Shown here: piece by piece, positions 7,217-15,519 of the stretch
How the letters are laid out: each line of letters opens with the position of its first letter
Position numbering within the stretch: the stretch's first letter is position 1
Source of the DNA: Burkholderia sp.
GTDB lineage: Bacteria > Pseudomonadota > Gammaproteobacteria > Burkholderiales > Burkholderiaceae
Length of the DNA: 58,895 nucleotides
Reading direction: 5' to 3'
NCBI GenBank assembly: GCA_031253835.1
Contig: JAIRVP010000062.1
Location: 1-58,895 of the forward strand
Notes under the pieces: generated by a model
What the model was told of the DNA's origin: nothing
The model's database searches: none
What the model saw: only the letters and a program-made list of their open reading frames with translations
Position numbers and translations under genes: made by a program

Positions 7217-8359
7217 ATGAAAAAAACCCTGATCGTCACCGCGTTGTCGGGCGTATTCGTGACCGCCGCGCACGCACAAAGCAGCGTGACGCTATACGGC
7301 CTGATCGACGCAGGCATCACCTACACGAACAACCAGGGCGGCCACAGCGCCTGGCAGGAAACGAGCGGTTCGATCAACGGCAGCCGATGGGGCTTGCGCG
7401 GCACCGAAGATCTCGGCGGCGGCCTGAAAGCGATCTTCACGCTGGAAAATGGTTTCGGCATCAATAACGGCGCGCTGAAGCAGAACGGCCGCGAGTTCGG
7501 CCGGCAAGCGTTCGTCGGCCTCGCGCACGACAGCTACGGTTCGCTGACTCTGGGCCGGCAATACGACAGCGTCGTCGACTACCTCGGGCCCCTGTCGCTG
7601 ACCGGCACGCAATACGGCGGCACACAGTTCGCGCACCCGTTCGACAACGACAACCTGAACAATTCGTTCCGGATCAACAACTCGGTCAAGTACCAGAGCG
7701 CGAACTACAACGGGCTGAAATTCGGCGCGTTGTACGGCTTTTCCAATTCAACCGGCTTCTCGAACAATCGCGCATACAGCGTGGGTGCGTCGTACAGCTT
7801 CATGGGATTCAATGTCGCGGCTGCCTACCTGCAGTTGAACAACAACATCAATGCGCTGGCGCTCGGGGCCAGCGATCCCGGCGCGGTAGCCGGCGACTGG
7901 ACCTTCGCGGCCAGCCGCCAACGCACGTGGGGAGCAGGCCTGAACTATACGTTCGGGCCGGCCACTGCAGGCTTCGTATTCACGCAGACGCACCTGAGCG
8001 ATTCGGCCGGCATCAGCGCCGGACAATCCGGCGTAACGGGCGGCATCCCGCTGGCGGGCAGCACCCGCTTCAACAACTACGAACTCAACGGCCGCTATGC
8101 GCTGACGCCGGCACTGTCGCTCGCGGGATCGTACACGTACACCGACGGACGCCTCGACGGCCAGAAGCCAAGCTGGCATCAGTTCAACCTGCAGGCCGAC
8201 TACGCGCTGTCGAAGCGCACCGACGTATACCTGCAGGGCGAGTACCAGCGGGTCCTTGCGGACGGCCTGGCACTCGGCGCGAACATCAACGGGCTCGGCA
8301 CCGCTTCGTCGACCAACAAGCAGATCGCGGTCACGGCCGGCCTGCGTCATCGCTTCTGA
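7217..8359 (+). CDS. Outer-membrane porin (Porin_4 / OmpC-like trimeric porin)
   Basis: A 380-aa general diffusion porin. The ATG at 7217 has TTGGAGG 7-13 nt upstream. It begins a classical signal peptide (MKKTLIVTALSGVFVTAAHA) cleaved before QSSVTLYG, the hallmark mature N-terminus of beta-proteobacterial porins. Typical family features follow: GLIDAGITYTNNQ, SRWGLRGTEDLGGGLKAIF, NGREFGRQAFVGL and repeated amphipathic strands. It ends in VTAGLRHRF with the C-terminal Phe needed for outer-membrane assembly. Burkholderia genomes hold many paralogs, so the exact porin (OpcP-like or other) is not assigned. It is monocistronic, with a terminator 31 bp downstream shared with greB. Confidence 0.93.
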   Translation: MKKTLIVTALSGVFVTAAHAQSSVTLYGLIDAGITYTNNQGGHSAWQETSGSINGSRWGLRGTEDLGGGLKAIFTLENGFGINNGALKQNGREFGRQAFVGLAHDSYGSLTLGRQYDSVVDYLGPLSLTGTQYGGTQFAHPFDNDNLNNSFRINNSVKYQSANYNGLKFGALYGFSNSTGFSNNRAYSVGASYSFMGFNVAAAYLQLNNNINALALGASDPGAVAGDWTFAASRQRTWGAGLNYTFGPATAGFVFTQTHLSDSAGISAGQSGVTGGIPLAGSTRFNNYELNGRYALTPALSLAGSYTYTDGRLDGQKPSWHQFNLQADYALSKRTDVYLQGEYQRVLADGLALGANINGLGTASSTNKQIAVTAGLRHRF

Positions 8360-8390
8360 GCAACCGGCAACGCCACCGTACGCCGGAAGG

Positions 8391-8417
8391 AAAAAGCGCC
8401 CCACCGGGGCGCTTTTT
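8391..8417. terminator. Bidirectional terminator between porin gene and greB
   Basis: AAAAA, then GCGCCCC-ACC-GGGGCGC, then TTTTT: a symmetric hairpin with A-run and T-run. It can end the porin transcript (plus) and the greB transcript (minus). Confidence 0.9.
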
Positions 8418-8443
8418 CCTTACCGCACCGCGCTGGCCGTCGC

Positions 8444-9007
8444 TCAGGCGTCACCCCGCGGCGGATACCGGACGTCGAGTATGTCGATCGGCTGCGGGCC
8501 GGCCGGCGTCATCAGCGTGACGGTATCGCCGATCTTCGCCTTGATCAGCGCACGCGCGACCGGCGAAATCCAGCTGACGCAGCCGTGGTCGAGATCGACC
8601 TCGTCGATCCCGACGATCGTGATCGTGTGATCGACCCCGTCCGGCGTCTCGTAATCGACCGTGGCGCCGAAGAACACCTGGTCGACATTCTCCTGCCGGC
8701 TCGCGTCGACGACTTCGGCGAGATCGAGCCGCTTCGTCAGGAAGCGGATGCGGCGATCGATCTCGCGCAGCCGCCGCTTGCCGTAGATGTAGTCGCCGTT
8801 CTCCGACCGGTCGCCGTTCGACGCGGCCCACGACACGAGCCGCACGACCTCGGGGCGCTCGACGTCGATCAGGCCGAGCAGCTCGTCCCTCAGCCGCTTG
8901 TGGCCGGCCGGCGTGATGTAGTTCTTCGCGCCCGCCGGAATCGCGGGTTGAGCCTGGTCGAGATCGTCGTCGTCGCCGTCCGACTCTTTGACAAACGCCT
9001 TGTTCAT
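8444..9007 (-). CDS. greB: Transcription elongation factor GreB
   Basis: A 187-aa secondary-channel factor that rescues backtracked RNA polymerase by stimulating transcript cleavage. The N-terminal coiled coil carries the conserved NGDRSENGDYIYGKRRL with the acidic tip. The globular C-terminal domain has VFFGATVDYETPDG, SWISPVARALIKAKIGD and the Gre ending TPAGPQPIDILDVRY. GreB rather than GreA is indicated by the YIYGKRRLREIDRRIRFL stretch. The first ~25 residues form an acidic extension (ESDGDDDDLDQ) before the usual start (AKNYITPAGHKRL), common in this lineage. The gene is convergent with the porin gene and divergent from the tRNA-Arg cluster. Confidence 0.95.
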   Translation of the reverse strand: MNKAFVKESDGDDDDLDQAQPAIPAGAKNYITPAGHKRLRDELLGLIDVERPEVVRLVSWAASNGDRSENGDYIYGKRRLREIDRRIRFLTKRLDLAEVVDASRQENVDQVFFGATVDYETPDGVDHTITIVGIDEVDLDHGCVSWISPVARALIKAKIGDTVTLMTPAGPQPIDILDVRYPPRGDA

Positions 9008-9117
9008 GATGCAGATTCAACATGGATGACTGATGCTCCAAGGGTACACGAAGGGCGCCCCGGCAAGGTCATGGCACCTAATTCGCGAATAAGGCTTCCC
9101 TTTTTATACAACCCTGC

Positions 9118-9123
9118 TATACT
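9118..9123 (+). promoter_or_regulatory. -10 box of the tRNA-Arg cluster
   Basis: TATACT lies 14 nt before the first tRNA-Arg. No good -35 is at 17 bp (CTTCCC at 9095-9100). It sits in an AT-rich patch (CTTTTTATACAACC), which supports a promoter here but leaves the -35 unclear. Confidence 0.4.
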
Positions 9124-9136
9124 TCCGCTTCTGCGT

Positions 9137-9213
9137 GCGGCTGTAGCTCAGTTGGATAGAGTACTTGGCTACGAACCAAGGGGTCGTGGGTTCGAATCCT
9201 GCCAGCCGCGCCA
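9137..9213 (+). tRNA. tRNA-Arg(ACG), copy 1
   Basis: A 77-nt cloverleaf with CCA encoded. The acceptor stem GCGGCTG pairs with CAGCCGC, the T-arm is GGTTCGAATCC, and the anticodon loop CTACGAA between CTTGG and CCAAG gives anticodon ACG. The adenosine at position 34 is presumably deaminated to inosine by TadA to read CGU, CGC and CGA. Confidence 0.98.
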
Positions 9214-9221
9214 CTTTTTCG

Positions 9222-9245
9222 AGGGCCTTCCCAACCGAAGGCCCT
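9222..9245 (+). other. Hairpin between tRNA-Arg copies 1 and 2
   Basis: A perfect 9-bp stem (AGGGCCTTC, loop CCAACC, GAAGGCCCT) with only a short T-run after it. A weaker version sharing GGCCTTCCCA and GAAGG lies between copies 2 and 3 (about 9366-9388). They look like processing signals or partial terminators left by tandem duplication. Confidence 0.55.
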
Positions 9246-9280
9246 TTCAGTTCGAAGCAGTAGAAGTCTTGTTGTTGCGT

Positions 9281-9357
9281 GCGGCTGTAGCTCAGTTGGA
9301 TAGAGTACTTGGCTACGAACCAAGGGGTCGTGGGTTCGAATCCTGCCAGCCGCGCCA
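9281..9357 (+). tRNA. tRNA-Arg(ACG), copy 2
   Basis: Identical in sequence to copy 1 over all 77 nt, including the encoded CCA and the CTACGAA anticodon loop. It lies 67 bp after copy 1; the TTGCGT or CTGCGT just before each copy is also conserved. Confidence 0.98.
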
Positions 9358-9418
9358 CTTTTTTGGGGGCCTTCCCATCGCAGAAGGTTCCGACAGTTGA
9401 AGCAGTACCGTTTTGCGT

Positions 9419-9495
9419 GCGGCTGTAGCTCAGTTGGATAGAGTACTTGGCTACGAACCAAGGGGTCGTGGGTTCGAATCCTGCCAGCCGCGCCA
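9419..9495 (+). tRNA. tRNA-Arg(ACG), copy 3
   Basis: Identical to copies 1 and 2, 61 bp after copy 2. It is followed at once by a strong terminator, so the three are probably one transcript. Confidence 0.98.
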
Positions 9496-9500
9496 CCTTA

Positions 9501-9536
9501 AAAGGGCTTTCCTCCGGGAAAGCCCTTTTTTCTTTT
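9501..9536 (+). terminator. Terminator of the tRNA-Arg cluster
   Basis: AAAGGGCTTTCC, loop TCC, GGGAAAGCCCTTTTTT then CTTTT. A 9-10 bp stem with a long T-run, 5 bp after the third tRNA. Confidence 0.92.
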
Positions 9537-9647
9537 CTGCATCCCCTCTTCCCTCGCCGGCACCGTCGCCCGGTTGTGCCGCGGCACCAATGAAAACGGC
9601 GGCCAGTGGCCGCCGTCCGTCGATCGATCGCGTGCGCGCCTGGCGCG

Positions 9648-12014
9648 TCAGTAATCCTGCCGTTCGCGCTCGATACGCATGCCGCCGTCGTGGCGCGCAT
9701 GCGCACCGTCGTCGGTCGAGCGCTCGCGCATGATCCGCATCACGTCCGGATTGGTCCGTACGCGCCGCATCACGTTCGCGAGATGCACGCGATCGCTGAC
9801 CTGGATCACGAAGCGCAGCACCGTCGATTCGTGCGTCAGATCCTCGTCCATCGCGATATGCACGATGTTCGCGTCGGCCGACGTGATGTCCGCCGCGACG
9901 CGCGCGAAGATGCCCTTCGTGTTCTTCACGAGCGCCTTCACCGCGACATCGAACAGGCGGCCCGGCTGCGGCGCCCATTCGACATCGATCCAGCGGCCCG
10001 GGTCGCGGCGATGGATACGCTGCGCGACACGGCAATCGGTCGTATGAATCGCCATCCCCAGGCCGATGCCGATGTAACCCATGATCGCATCGCCCGGAAT
10101 CGGCCGGCAGCACGCCGACAACTGCACGGACATCCCTTCGGTGCCGGTGATCACGACCGGCGGCGCATGGTGCGCGGGGTGCCGCTCGGACTTCGGCAGA
10201 TCGTCGTCCGCGTCGCGTCCGCTCATCAGCACCTCGATGCGCTTCGCCATCACCGCGGCGACGCGGCGGCCGAGGCCGATGTCCGCGAAGATTTCCTGAC
10301 GGCTCTTGTTGCCCGTCCACTGCACGAGCTTCTCCCACACTTCCGGCGCGACGTCGGCCAGCGCGAGACCATAGCCCTTCAGGCTCTGGTCGACGAGCCG
10401 CTCGCCCAGCTGCACGGACTCGTTCAGGCGCATCGTCTTCAGGTAGTGGCGGATTGCCGAACGCGCCTTGCCGGTGCGCACGAAGCCGAGCCACGCGGGG
10501 TTCGGCTTCGAATACGGCGCGGTGATCACCTCGACGATATCGCCGCTCTTCAGCTCGGTGCGCAACGGCAGCAGCTCGTTGTTGATCTTCACGGCCACGC
10601 ACTGGTTGCCGAGATCGCTGTGGATCGAATACGCGAAATCGAGCGCCGTCGCGCCGCGCGGCAGCGCCATGATCTTCGACTTCGGCGTGAACACGTAGAC
10701 CGCGTCGGGGAACAGGTCGATCTTCACGTGCTCGAGGAATTCGCTCGAATCACCGGCTTCGCTCTGGATGTCGAGCAGCGACTTCAGCCACTGGTGCGCG
10801 CGCTTCTGCACGTCGCTGAGATCGGCGCTGCCATTCTTGTACAGCCAGTGCGCGGCAACGCCCGCCTCGGCGATCTCGTGCATCTTGCGCGTGCGCACCT
10901 GGAACTCGATCGGCGCGCCGAACGGGCCGACGAGCGTCGTGTGCAGCGACTGATAGCCGTTGATCTTCGGGATCGCGATGTAGTCCTTGAACTTGCCGGG
11001 CACGGGCTTGTACAGCGCATGCAATGCGCCGATGCACGTGTAGCAGTCGAGCGGACTGTCGACGACGACGCGGAAACCGTACACGTCGAGCACCTGCGAG
11101 AACGACAGCTGCTTGTCGCGCATCTTGCGGTAGACGCTGTAGATGGTTTTTTCGCGGCCGGTGATCTCGGCGTCGATCTTCGCGTCGGCCATCGCGCGCT
11201 GCGCGGCTTCGAGGATCTTGCTGATCACTTCGCGACGGTTGCCGCGCGCGGCCTTCACGGCCTTCTCGAGCGTCGCGTAGCGATGCGGGTTGAAGTTCGC
11301 GAAGCTCATGTCCTGCAGCTCGCGATACGTGTTGTTCAACCCGAGCCGGTGCGCGATCGGCGCGTAGATGTCGAGCGTTTCGCGCGCGACGCGGCGGCGC
11401 TTTTCCATCGGCACCGCACCGAGCGTGCGCATGTTGTGCAGGCGGTCGGCGAGCTTGACGAGAATGACGCGCACGTCGCGCGCCATCGCGAGCAGCATCT
11501 TGCGGAAGTTTTCCGCCTGCGCTTCCTCGCGGCTGCGGAATTCCATCTTGTCGAGCTTCGACAGGCCGTCGACCAGCTCGGCGACCTTCGGGCCGAACCG
11601 CTCGGCCAGCTCGTTCTTGGTCACGCCCTGGTCTTCCATCACGTCGTGCAGCAGCGCGGCCATCACGGCCTGCGCGTCGAGCTTCCAGCCGGCGCAGATT
11701 TCCGCGACGGCGACGGGATGGGTGATGTAGGGCTCGCCGCTCTGGCGATATTGACCGAGGTGGGCTTCGTCGCTGAAGTGGAACGCCGCCTTGACCTCTT
11801 TGATTTCGTCCGGGGCGAGGTACTCGGCCAGCACGGTCGTCAGTTTCGCGATCGAAACGACGCCGTGCTTGCGCGGCTGCTCCGGAGTGGCGGTCGGCCC
11901 GAACAGATGCCGGAAGGACTGTTCGAGGACCGCGTCGATGTACTGGCGCGCAGGCGACTGGGCCGTGGCTTCGGTGGTCGAATCCGCGGAGGCGGACGAT
12001 GGGGTGGTGCTCAT
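9648..12014 (-). CDS. spoT: Bifunctional (p)ppGpp synthetase/hydrolase (SpoT/Rsh)
   Basis: A 788-aa stringent-response enzyme that makes and degrades (p)ppGpp. The HD hydrolase domain shows HDVMED at residues 123-128, intact. The synthetase domain (about 240-390) carries GREKTIYSVYRKM and KFKDYIAIPKINGYQ. KFKD at 341-344 is the basic RxKD-type loop of bifunctional enzymes rather than the acidic ExDD of synthetase-only RelA. A TGS domain (VYVFTPKSKIMALPRGATA) and a C-terminal ACT domain (about 710-788) follow. It is the last gene of gmk-rpoZ-spoT, 63 bp after rpoZ, the same order as in E. coli. RNA polymerase omega, a ppGpp-binding partner, and a GMP kinase affected by ppGpp in other bacteria are thus neighbours. 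Confidence 0.96.
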   Translation of the reverse strand: MSTTPSSASADSTTEATAQSPARQYIDAVLEQSFRHLFGPTATPEQPRKHGVVSIAKLTTVLAEYLAPDEIKEVKAAFHFSDEAHLGQYRQSGEPYITHPVAVAEICAGWKLDAQAVMAALLHDVMEDQGVTKNELAERFGPKVAELVDGLSKLDKMEFRSREEAQAENFRKMLLAMARDVRVILVKLADRLHNMRTLGAVPMEKRRRVARETLDIYAPIAHRLGLNNTYRELQDMSFANFNPHRYATLEKAVKAARGNRREVISKILEAAQRAMADAKIDAEITGREKTIYSVYRKMRDKQLSFSQVLDVYGFRVVVDSPLDCYTCIGALHALYKPVPGKFKDYIAIPKINGYQSLHTTLVGPFGAPIEFQVRTRKMHEIAEAGVAAHWLYKNGSADLSDVQKRAHQWLKSLLDIQSEAGDSSEFLEHVKIDLFPDAVYVFTPKSKIMALPRGATALDFAYSIHSDLGNQCVAVKINNELLPLRTELKSGDIVEVITAPYSKPNPAWLGFVRTGKARSAIRHYLKTMRLNESVQLGERLVDQSLKGYGLALADVAPEVWEKLVQWTGNKSRQEIFADIGLGRRVAAVMAKRIEVLMSGRDADDDLPKSERHPAHHAPPVVITGTEGMSVQLSACCRPIPGDAIMGYIGIGLGMAIHTTDCRVAQRIHRRDPGRWIDVEWAPQPGRLFDVAVKALVKNTKGIFARVAADITSADANIVHIAMDEDLTHESTVLRFVIQVSDRVHLANVMRRVRTNPDVMRIMRERSTDDGAHARHDGGMRIERERQDY

Positions 12015-12077
12015 ATTCGCCTCCAGGTCGAGTCGTTGCGCGCGTGGATTACATGGCTGGAACGGGCCGGATGCGCG

Positions 12078-12281
12078 TTACACCGGCACCTTCTTCAGCA
12101 TCTCGACGCCGACCTGGCCGGCGGCGATTTCGCGCAGCGCGACGACGGTCGGCTTGTCGCGGCTTTCGATCTTCGGCGTATGGCCTTGCGCGAGCTGCCG
12201 CGCGCGGTAGGTGGCGGCGAGCGCCAGTTCGAAGCGGTTCGGGATTTGCTTCAGGCAGTCTTCGACGGTAATGCGAGCCAT
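12078..12281 (-). CDS. rpoZ: RNA polymerase omega subunit
   Basis: A 67-aa subunit that assists assembly of beta-prime and forms part of a ppGpp-binding site on RNA polymerase. The sequence starts [20 protein letters not shown] and continues with [11 protein letters not shown] and [16 protein letters not shown], all family-typical. It is shorter than the 91-aa E. coli protein, as is usual in beta-proteobacteria. AGAAGGAA lies just upstream of the start on the minus strand. It lies between gmk (58 bp upstream) and spoT (63 bp downstream). Confidence 0.95.
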
Positions 12282-12339
12282 GTTGGTAATTCCTTCTGAA
12301 TATAGTGCTTATTCTACCTTATGTCCCTCGTCCCCCGCG

Positions 12340-13023
12340 TCATTCCGCGTGGGGCAGATGGATGCCGAGCTCGATGAACAGCTCCGTGTGTCGCGCGTAC
12401 TGCGAAGCAAAGCGCAGGCGCGTCGCGGCGACGATGCATTCGAGCTCCGCGAGCGCACGCTCGAAATTCTCGTTGATCACCACGTATTCCGCTTCCGACG
12501 CGTGCGCGATCTCGCTGCCGGCAGCCAGCAGGCGCCGCGTGATCACGTTCGGTTCGTCCTGGCCGCGCTTCTTCAGACGCTCCTCGAGCGCATCGAGCGA
12601 CGGCGGCAGGATGAAGATGCCGACCGCGTTGCGGAACTGCTTCTTCACCTGCAGCGCGCCCTGCCAGTCGATTTCGAGCAGCACGTCATGGCCGTTCTTC
12701 ATCTGCTCTTCGATCCAGACGCGCGACGTGCCGTAGTAGTTGCCGTGCACTTCCGCGCTCTCGAGGAATTCGTGCGCCGCGTGACGCGTCCGGAAATCCT
12801 CGACGGTCGTGAAGTGATAGTGCTGGCCGTCCTGTTCGCCCGGGCGCGGCTTGCGCGTCGTGTACGAGATCGACAGGCAGATGTCGCTGTCCTTCGACAG
12901 CAGCGCGTTCACGAGCGTCGACTTGCCGGCACCCGACGGCGCGATGACCATGAACAGGTTGCCGGGATAGACGCCGCCGTGCAGCGAATGCGACGCGTGG
13001 CCGTCGCGATGGGAATCGGTCAT
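12340..13023 (-). CDS. gmk: Guanylate kinase
   Basis: A 227-aa enzyme that phosphorylates GMP to GDP in purine salvage and nucleotide supply. The P-loop is APSGAGKST (about residues 28-36). The GMP-binding segment follows as SISYTTRKPRPGEQDGQHYHF, with the later YGTSRVW and LLEIDWQGALQVK. The first ~17 residues (MTDSHRDGHASHSLHGG) extend beyond the family's usual start at GNLFMVIAPSG, and a shorter start is possible. It follows the yicC gene by 6 bp, so the two are surely co-transcribed, with rpoZ and spoT downstream. Confidence 0.96.
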   Translation of the reverse strand: MTDSHRDGHASHSLHGGVYPGNLFMVIAPSGAGKSTLVNALLSKDSDICLSISYTTRKPRPGEQDGQHYHFTTVEDFRTRHAAHEFLESAEVHGNYYGTSRVWIEEQMKNGHDVLLEIDWQGALQVKKQFRNAVGIFILPPSLDALEERLKKRGQDEPNVITRRLLAAGSEIAHASEAEYVVINENFERALAELECIVAATRLRFASQYARHTELFIELGIHLPHAE

Positions 13024-13029
13024 GTTGCT

Positions 13030-13953
13030 TTACTCCAGGTTTTGCACTTGCTCGCGCATCTGCTCGATCAACAGCTTGAGCGCCATCGATGCGTCGGCCA
13101 GTTCCTTCGCCGCCGCCTTCGAGCCGAGCGTGTTTGCTTCTCGATTCAGTTCCTGCATCATGAAGTCGAGACGCTTGCCGACGCGGCCGCCCTTCTCGAT
13201 CACATGGCGCGTTTCGTTCAGGTGCGCGGTGAGGCGCGACAGCTCTTCCGCGATGTCGATCCGGATCCCGTACATCGTCACTTCCTGACGGATGCGTTCC
13301 GCGGCTTCCTCGCGCGTGACGATCGTCGCGCTGCCTTCGGGTGCCGCGATGCCGAGCGCTTCCTGCAGCCGCTCGACGATCTTCTGCTGATGCTTCGCGA
13401 TCAGCTCAGGCACGAGCGGCGTGATACGCGCGACGATCGCTTCCATCTCGGTGACGTTCGACAGCAGCATCGTCGCCAGCTGCGCGCCTTCGCGCGAACG
13501 CACGACGACGAGTTCGCCGATCGCTTCCTTGCCGCACGCGAGCACCGCGTCGCGGATCGCTTCCGCCGACACGCCGCTCTCGGCGAGCACGCCCGGCCAG
13601 CGCAGGATTTCGCCCGCGCGCAGGCGGCCGACGCCCGGGAACGAGTCGAGCACCGCGCGCTCGAGATCGGCCAGCTGGCCGAGCGCCGACTGGTTCAGCG
13701 CGCCCGCGCCGATGCTCTGTTCGCCGCGCTGCAGGTTGATGCGCACGTCGACCTTGCCGCGCGACAGCTTGTTCATCAGCATTTCGCGCAGCGCGGGTTC
13801 GCACGCGCGCACGTCGTCCGGCATCCGGAAATTGAGGTCGAGGAAGCGCGAGTTCACGGTGCGCAGTTCGACCGACACGCTGGTGCCGCCGTTGCCGGTG
13901 GCCGTCACGAGTTCGCGCGTCGCGCTCGCGTAGCCCGTCATGCTGTAGATCAT
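13030..13953 (-). CDS. yicC: YicC family endoribonuclease-like protein
   Basis: A 307-aa protein with the YicC N-terminal domain (IYSMTGYASATREL and VELRTVNSRFLDLNFRMP) and the DUF1732 C-terminus (DIAEELSRLTAHLNE and GKRLDFMMQELNREANTLGSKA). E. coli YicC is reported to promote degradation of the small RNA RyhB and to act as an endoribonuclease. Whether this ortholog does so is inference. An upstream extension of the frame to 14073 is not protein-like, so the ATG at 13953 is chosen. It is first in yicC-gmk-rpoZ-spoT and divergent from rph, another RNA-processing enzyme, over 172 bp. Confidence 0.92.
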   Translation of the reverse strand: MIYSMTGYASATRELVTATGNGGTSVSVELRTVNSRFLDLNFRMPDDVRACEPALREMLMNKLSRGKVDVRINLQRGEQSIGAGALNQSALGQLADLERAVLDSFPGVGRLRAGEILRWPGVLAESGVSAEAIRDAVLACGKEAIGELVVVRSREGAQLATMLLSNVTEMEAIVARITPLVPELIAKHQQKIVERLQEALGIAAPEGSATIVTREEAAERIRQEVTMYGIRIDIAEELSRLTAHLNETRHVIEKGGRVGKRLDFMMQELNREANTLGSKAAAKELADASMALKLLIEQMREQVQNLE

Positions 13954-14125
13954 GGTTCGTCTCGCCGTCTGGTGCCCTCGCGGGCGGGGATATGTCGAGG
14001 CGCCCGGCGCATCGTAAAGCGCGGGGCGGGAAGCGCGCATTATCCCATTTTTGCGGACCACCCCGCCGGGCACGCCCGCCGTTCGGCGCTAAAATCGGGG
14101 TTTCCTCTCCTTCCGCGATTTCCCC

Positions 14126-14866
14126 ATGACGTCTTCCGTTTCCCGCCCGAGCGGCCGCCGCGCCGACGAACTGCGCAAGGTCGCCCTCACGCGCCACTAC
14201 ACGAAACACGCCGAAGGCTCCGTGCTGGTCGAATTCGGCGACACCAAGGTGCTCTGCACCGCGAGCGTCTCCGAGCGCGTGCCCGACTTCCTGCGCGACC
14301 GCGGCCAGGGCTGGCTGACCGCCGAATACGGGATGCTGCCGCGCGCGACGCACACGCGCAGCGACCGTGAAGCCGCGCGCGGCAAGCAGACGGGCCGCAC
14401 GCAGGAAATTCAGCGCCTGATCGGGCGCGCGCTGCGCGCGGTGTTCGATCTCGAGGCGCTCGGCCCGCGCACGATCCACATCGACTGCGACGTGATCCAG
14501 GCCGACGGCGGCACGCGCACCGCGAGCATCACCGGCGCCTTCGTCGCCGCGCACGACGCCGTGTCGAAGCTGATCGCGGCCGGCAAGCTCACGCGTTCGC
14601 CGATCACCGACCACGTCGCCGCGATCTCGGTGGGCGTGTACGAAGGCGCGCCGGTGCTCGACCTCGACTACGCGGAAGATTCGCAGTGCGACACCGACAT
14701 GAACGTCGTGATGACGGGCGCCGGCGGCTTCGTCGAAGTCCAGGGCACGGCCGAAGGCGTGCCGTTCTCGCGCGCCGAGATGAACGCGCTGCTCGACCTC
14801 GCGCAGGGCGGCATCGCCGGGCTCGTGCAGCTGCAGAAGGATGTCCTGGGCGCCGGCCATGCCTGA
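14126..14866 (+). CDS. rph: Ribonuclease PH
   Basis: A 246-aa phosphorolytic 3' exoribonuclease that trims tRNA 3' ends. Conserved elements are GRRADELRKV, GSVLVEFGDTKVLCTASV, the basic phosphate/RNA site RATHTRSDREAARGKQTGRTQEI and LDLDYAEDSQCDTDMNVVMTG. It is full length with no frameshift, unlike the truncated rph of E. coli K-12. The -10-like TAAAAT at 14090-14095 lies upstream without a clear -35. The stop overlaps the next gene's start (rdgB) by 8 nt, making rph-rdgB-hemW an operon. Confidence 0.96.
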   Translation: MTSSVSRPSGRRADELRKVALTRHYTKHAEGSVLVEFGDTKVLCTASVSERVPDFLRDRGQGWLTAEYGMLPRATHTRSDREAARGKQTGRTQEIQRLIGRALRAVFDLEALGPRTIHIDCDVIQADGGTRTASITGAFVAAHDAVSKLIAAGKLTRSPITDHVAAISVGVYEGAPVLDLDYAEDSQCDTDMNVVMTGAGGFVEVQGTAEGVPFSRAEMNALLDLAQGGIAGLVQLQKDVLGAGHA

Positions 14867-15485
14867 CGATCGCACCCTCGCGCCGCTGTCGCGCATCGTC
14901 CTCGCGTCGAACAACCCGGGCAAGCTGCGCGAATTCACCGCGCTGTTCTCGACGGTCGGCATCGAGATCGTCCCGCAGGGCGATCTCGCCGTGCCCGAAG
15001 CGGAAGAGCCGTTCGGCACGTTCATCGAGAATGCGCTGACGAAGGCGCGCCACGCGTCGCGGCTCACCGGGCTGCCGGCGATCGCCGACGATTCGGGCCT
15101 GTGCGTGCGCGTGCTGCGCGGCGCGCCGGGCGTCTACTCGGCACGCTACGCGCAGCGCGCGGGCCGCGACAAGGGCGACGCGGCGAACAACGCGTATCTC
15201 GTCGATCAGCTGCGCGGCGTCGACGACCGGCGCGCATACTATTGCTGCGTGCTCGCGCTCGTGCGCCACGCGGACGATCCCGAACCGCTGTTCGCCGAAG
15301 GGCGCTGGACCGGCGAGATCGTCGACACGCCGCGCGGCGAGCACGGATTCGGCTACGACCCGTATTTCTACCTGCCGGCGCTCGGCGCGACGGCCGCGGA
15401 ACTCGATCCGGCCGTGAAGAACACGCACAGCCATCGTGCGCTGGCGCTGAACGCGCTGCTGGCGCGGCTCGCGGAGGAAGCATGA
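14859..15485 (+). CDS. rdgB: XTP/dITP diphosphatase (RdgB/HAM1)
   Basis: A 208-aa house-cleaning pyrophosphatase that hydrolyses dITP, XTP and ITP to keep deaminated purines out of DNA and RNA. Family motifs are IVLASNNPGKLREF near the start, SGLCVRVLRGAPGVYSARYA, the WTGEIVDTPRGEHGFGYDP stretch and SHRALALNALL at the end. The ATG at 14859 lies inside the end of rph; a start six codons earlier (14841) would lengthen the overlap. The pairing of an RNA-trimming and a nucleotide-sanitising enzyme in one operon is common. Confidence 0.95.
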   Translation: MPDDRTLAPLSRIVLASNNPGKLREFTALFSTVGIEIVPQGDLAVPEAEEPFGTFIENALTKARHASRLTGLPAIADDSGLCVRVLRGAPGVYSARYAQRAGRDKGDAANNAYLVDQLRGVDDRRAYYCCVLALVRHADDPEPLFAEGRWTGEIVDTPRGEHGFGYDPYFYLPALGATAAELDPAVKNTHSHRALALNALLARLAEEA

Positions 15486-15519
15486 GCGTGCCCGATACCC
15501 GTTCGCTGCAGGGGGTTGC

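Noticed and set aside
9104..9706. Long minus-strand frames across the tRNA-Arg cluster with a threefold repeated peptide (GFEPTTPWFVAKYSIQLS)
   Set aside because: The repeat peptide is only the translation of three identical tRNA genes read backwards; this is a well-known false protein in databases.
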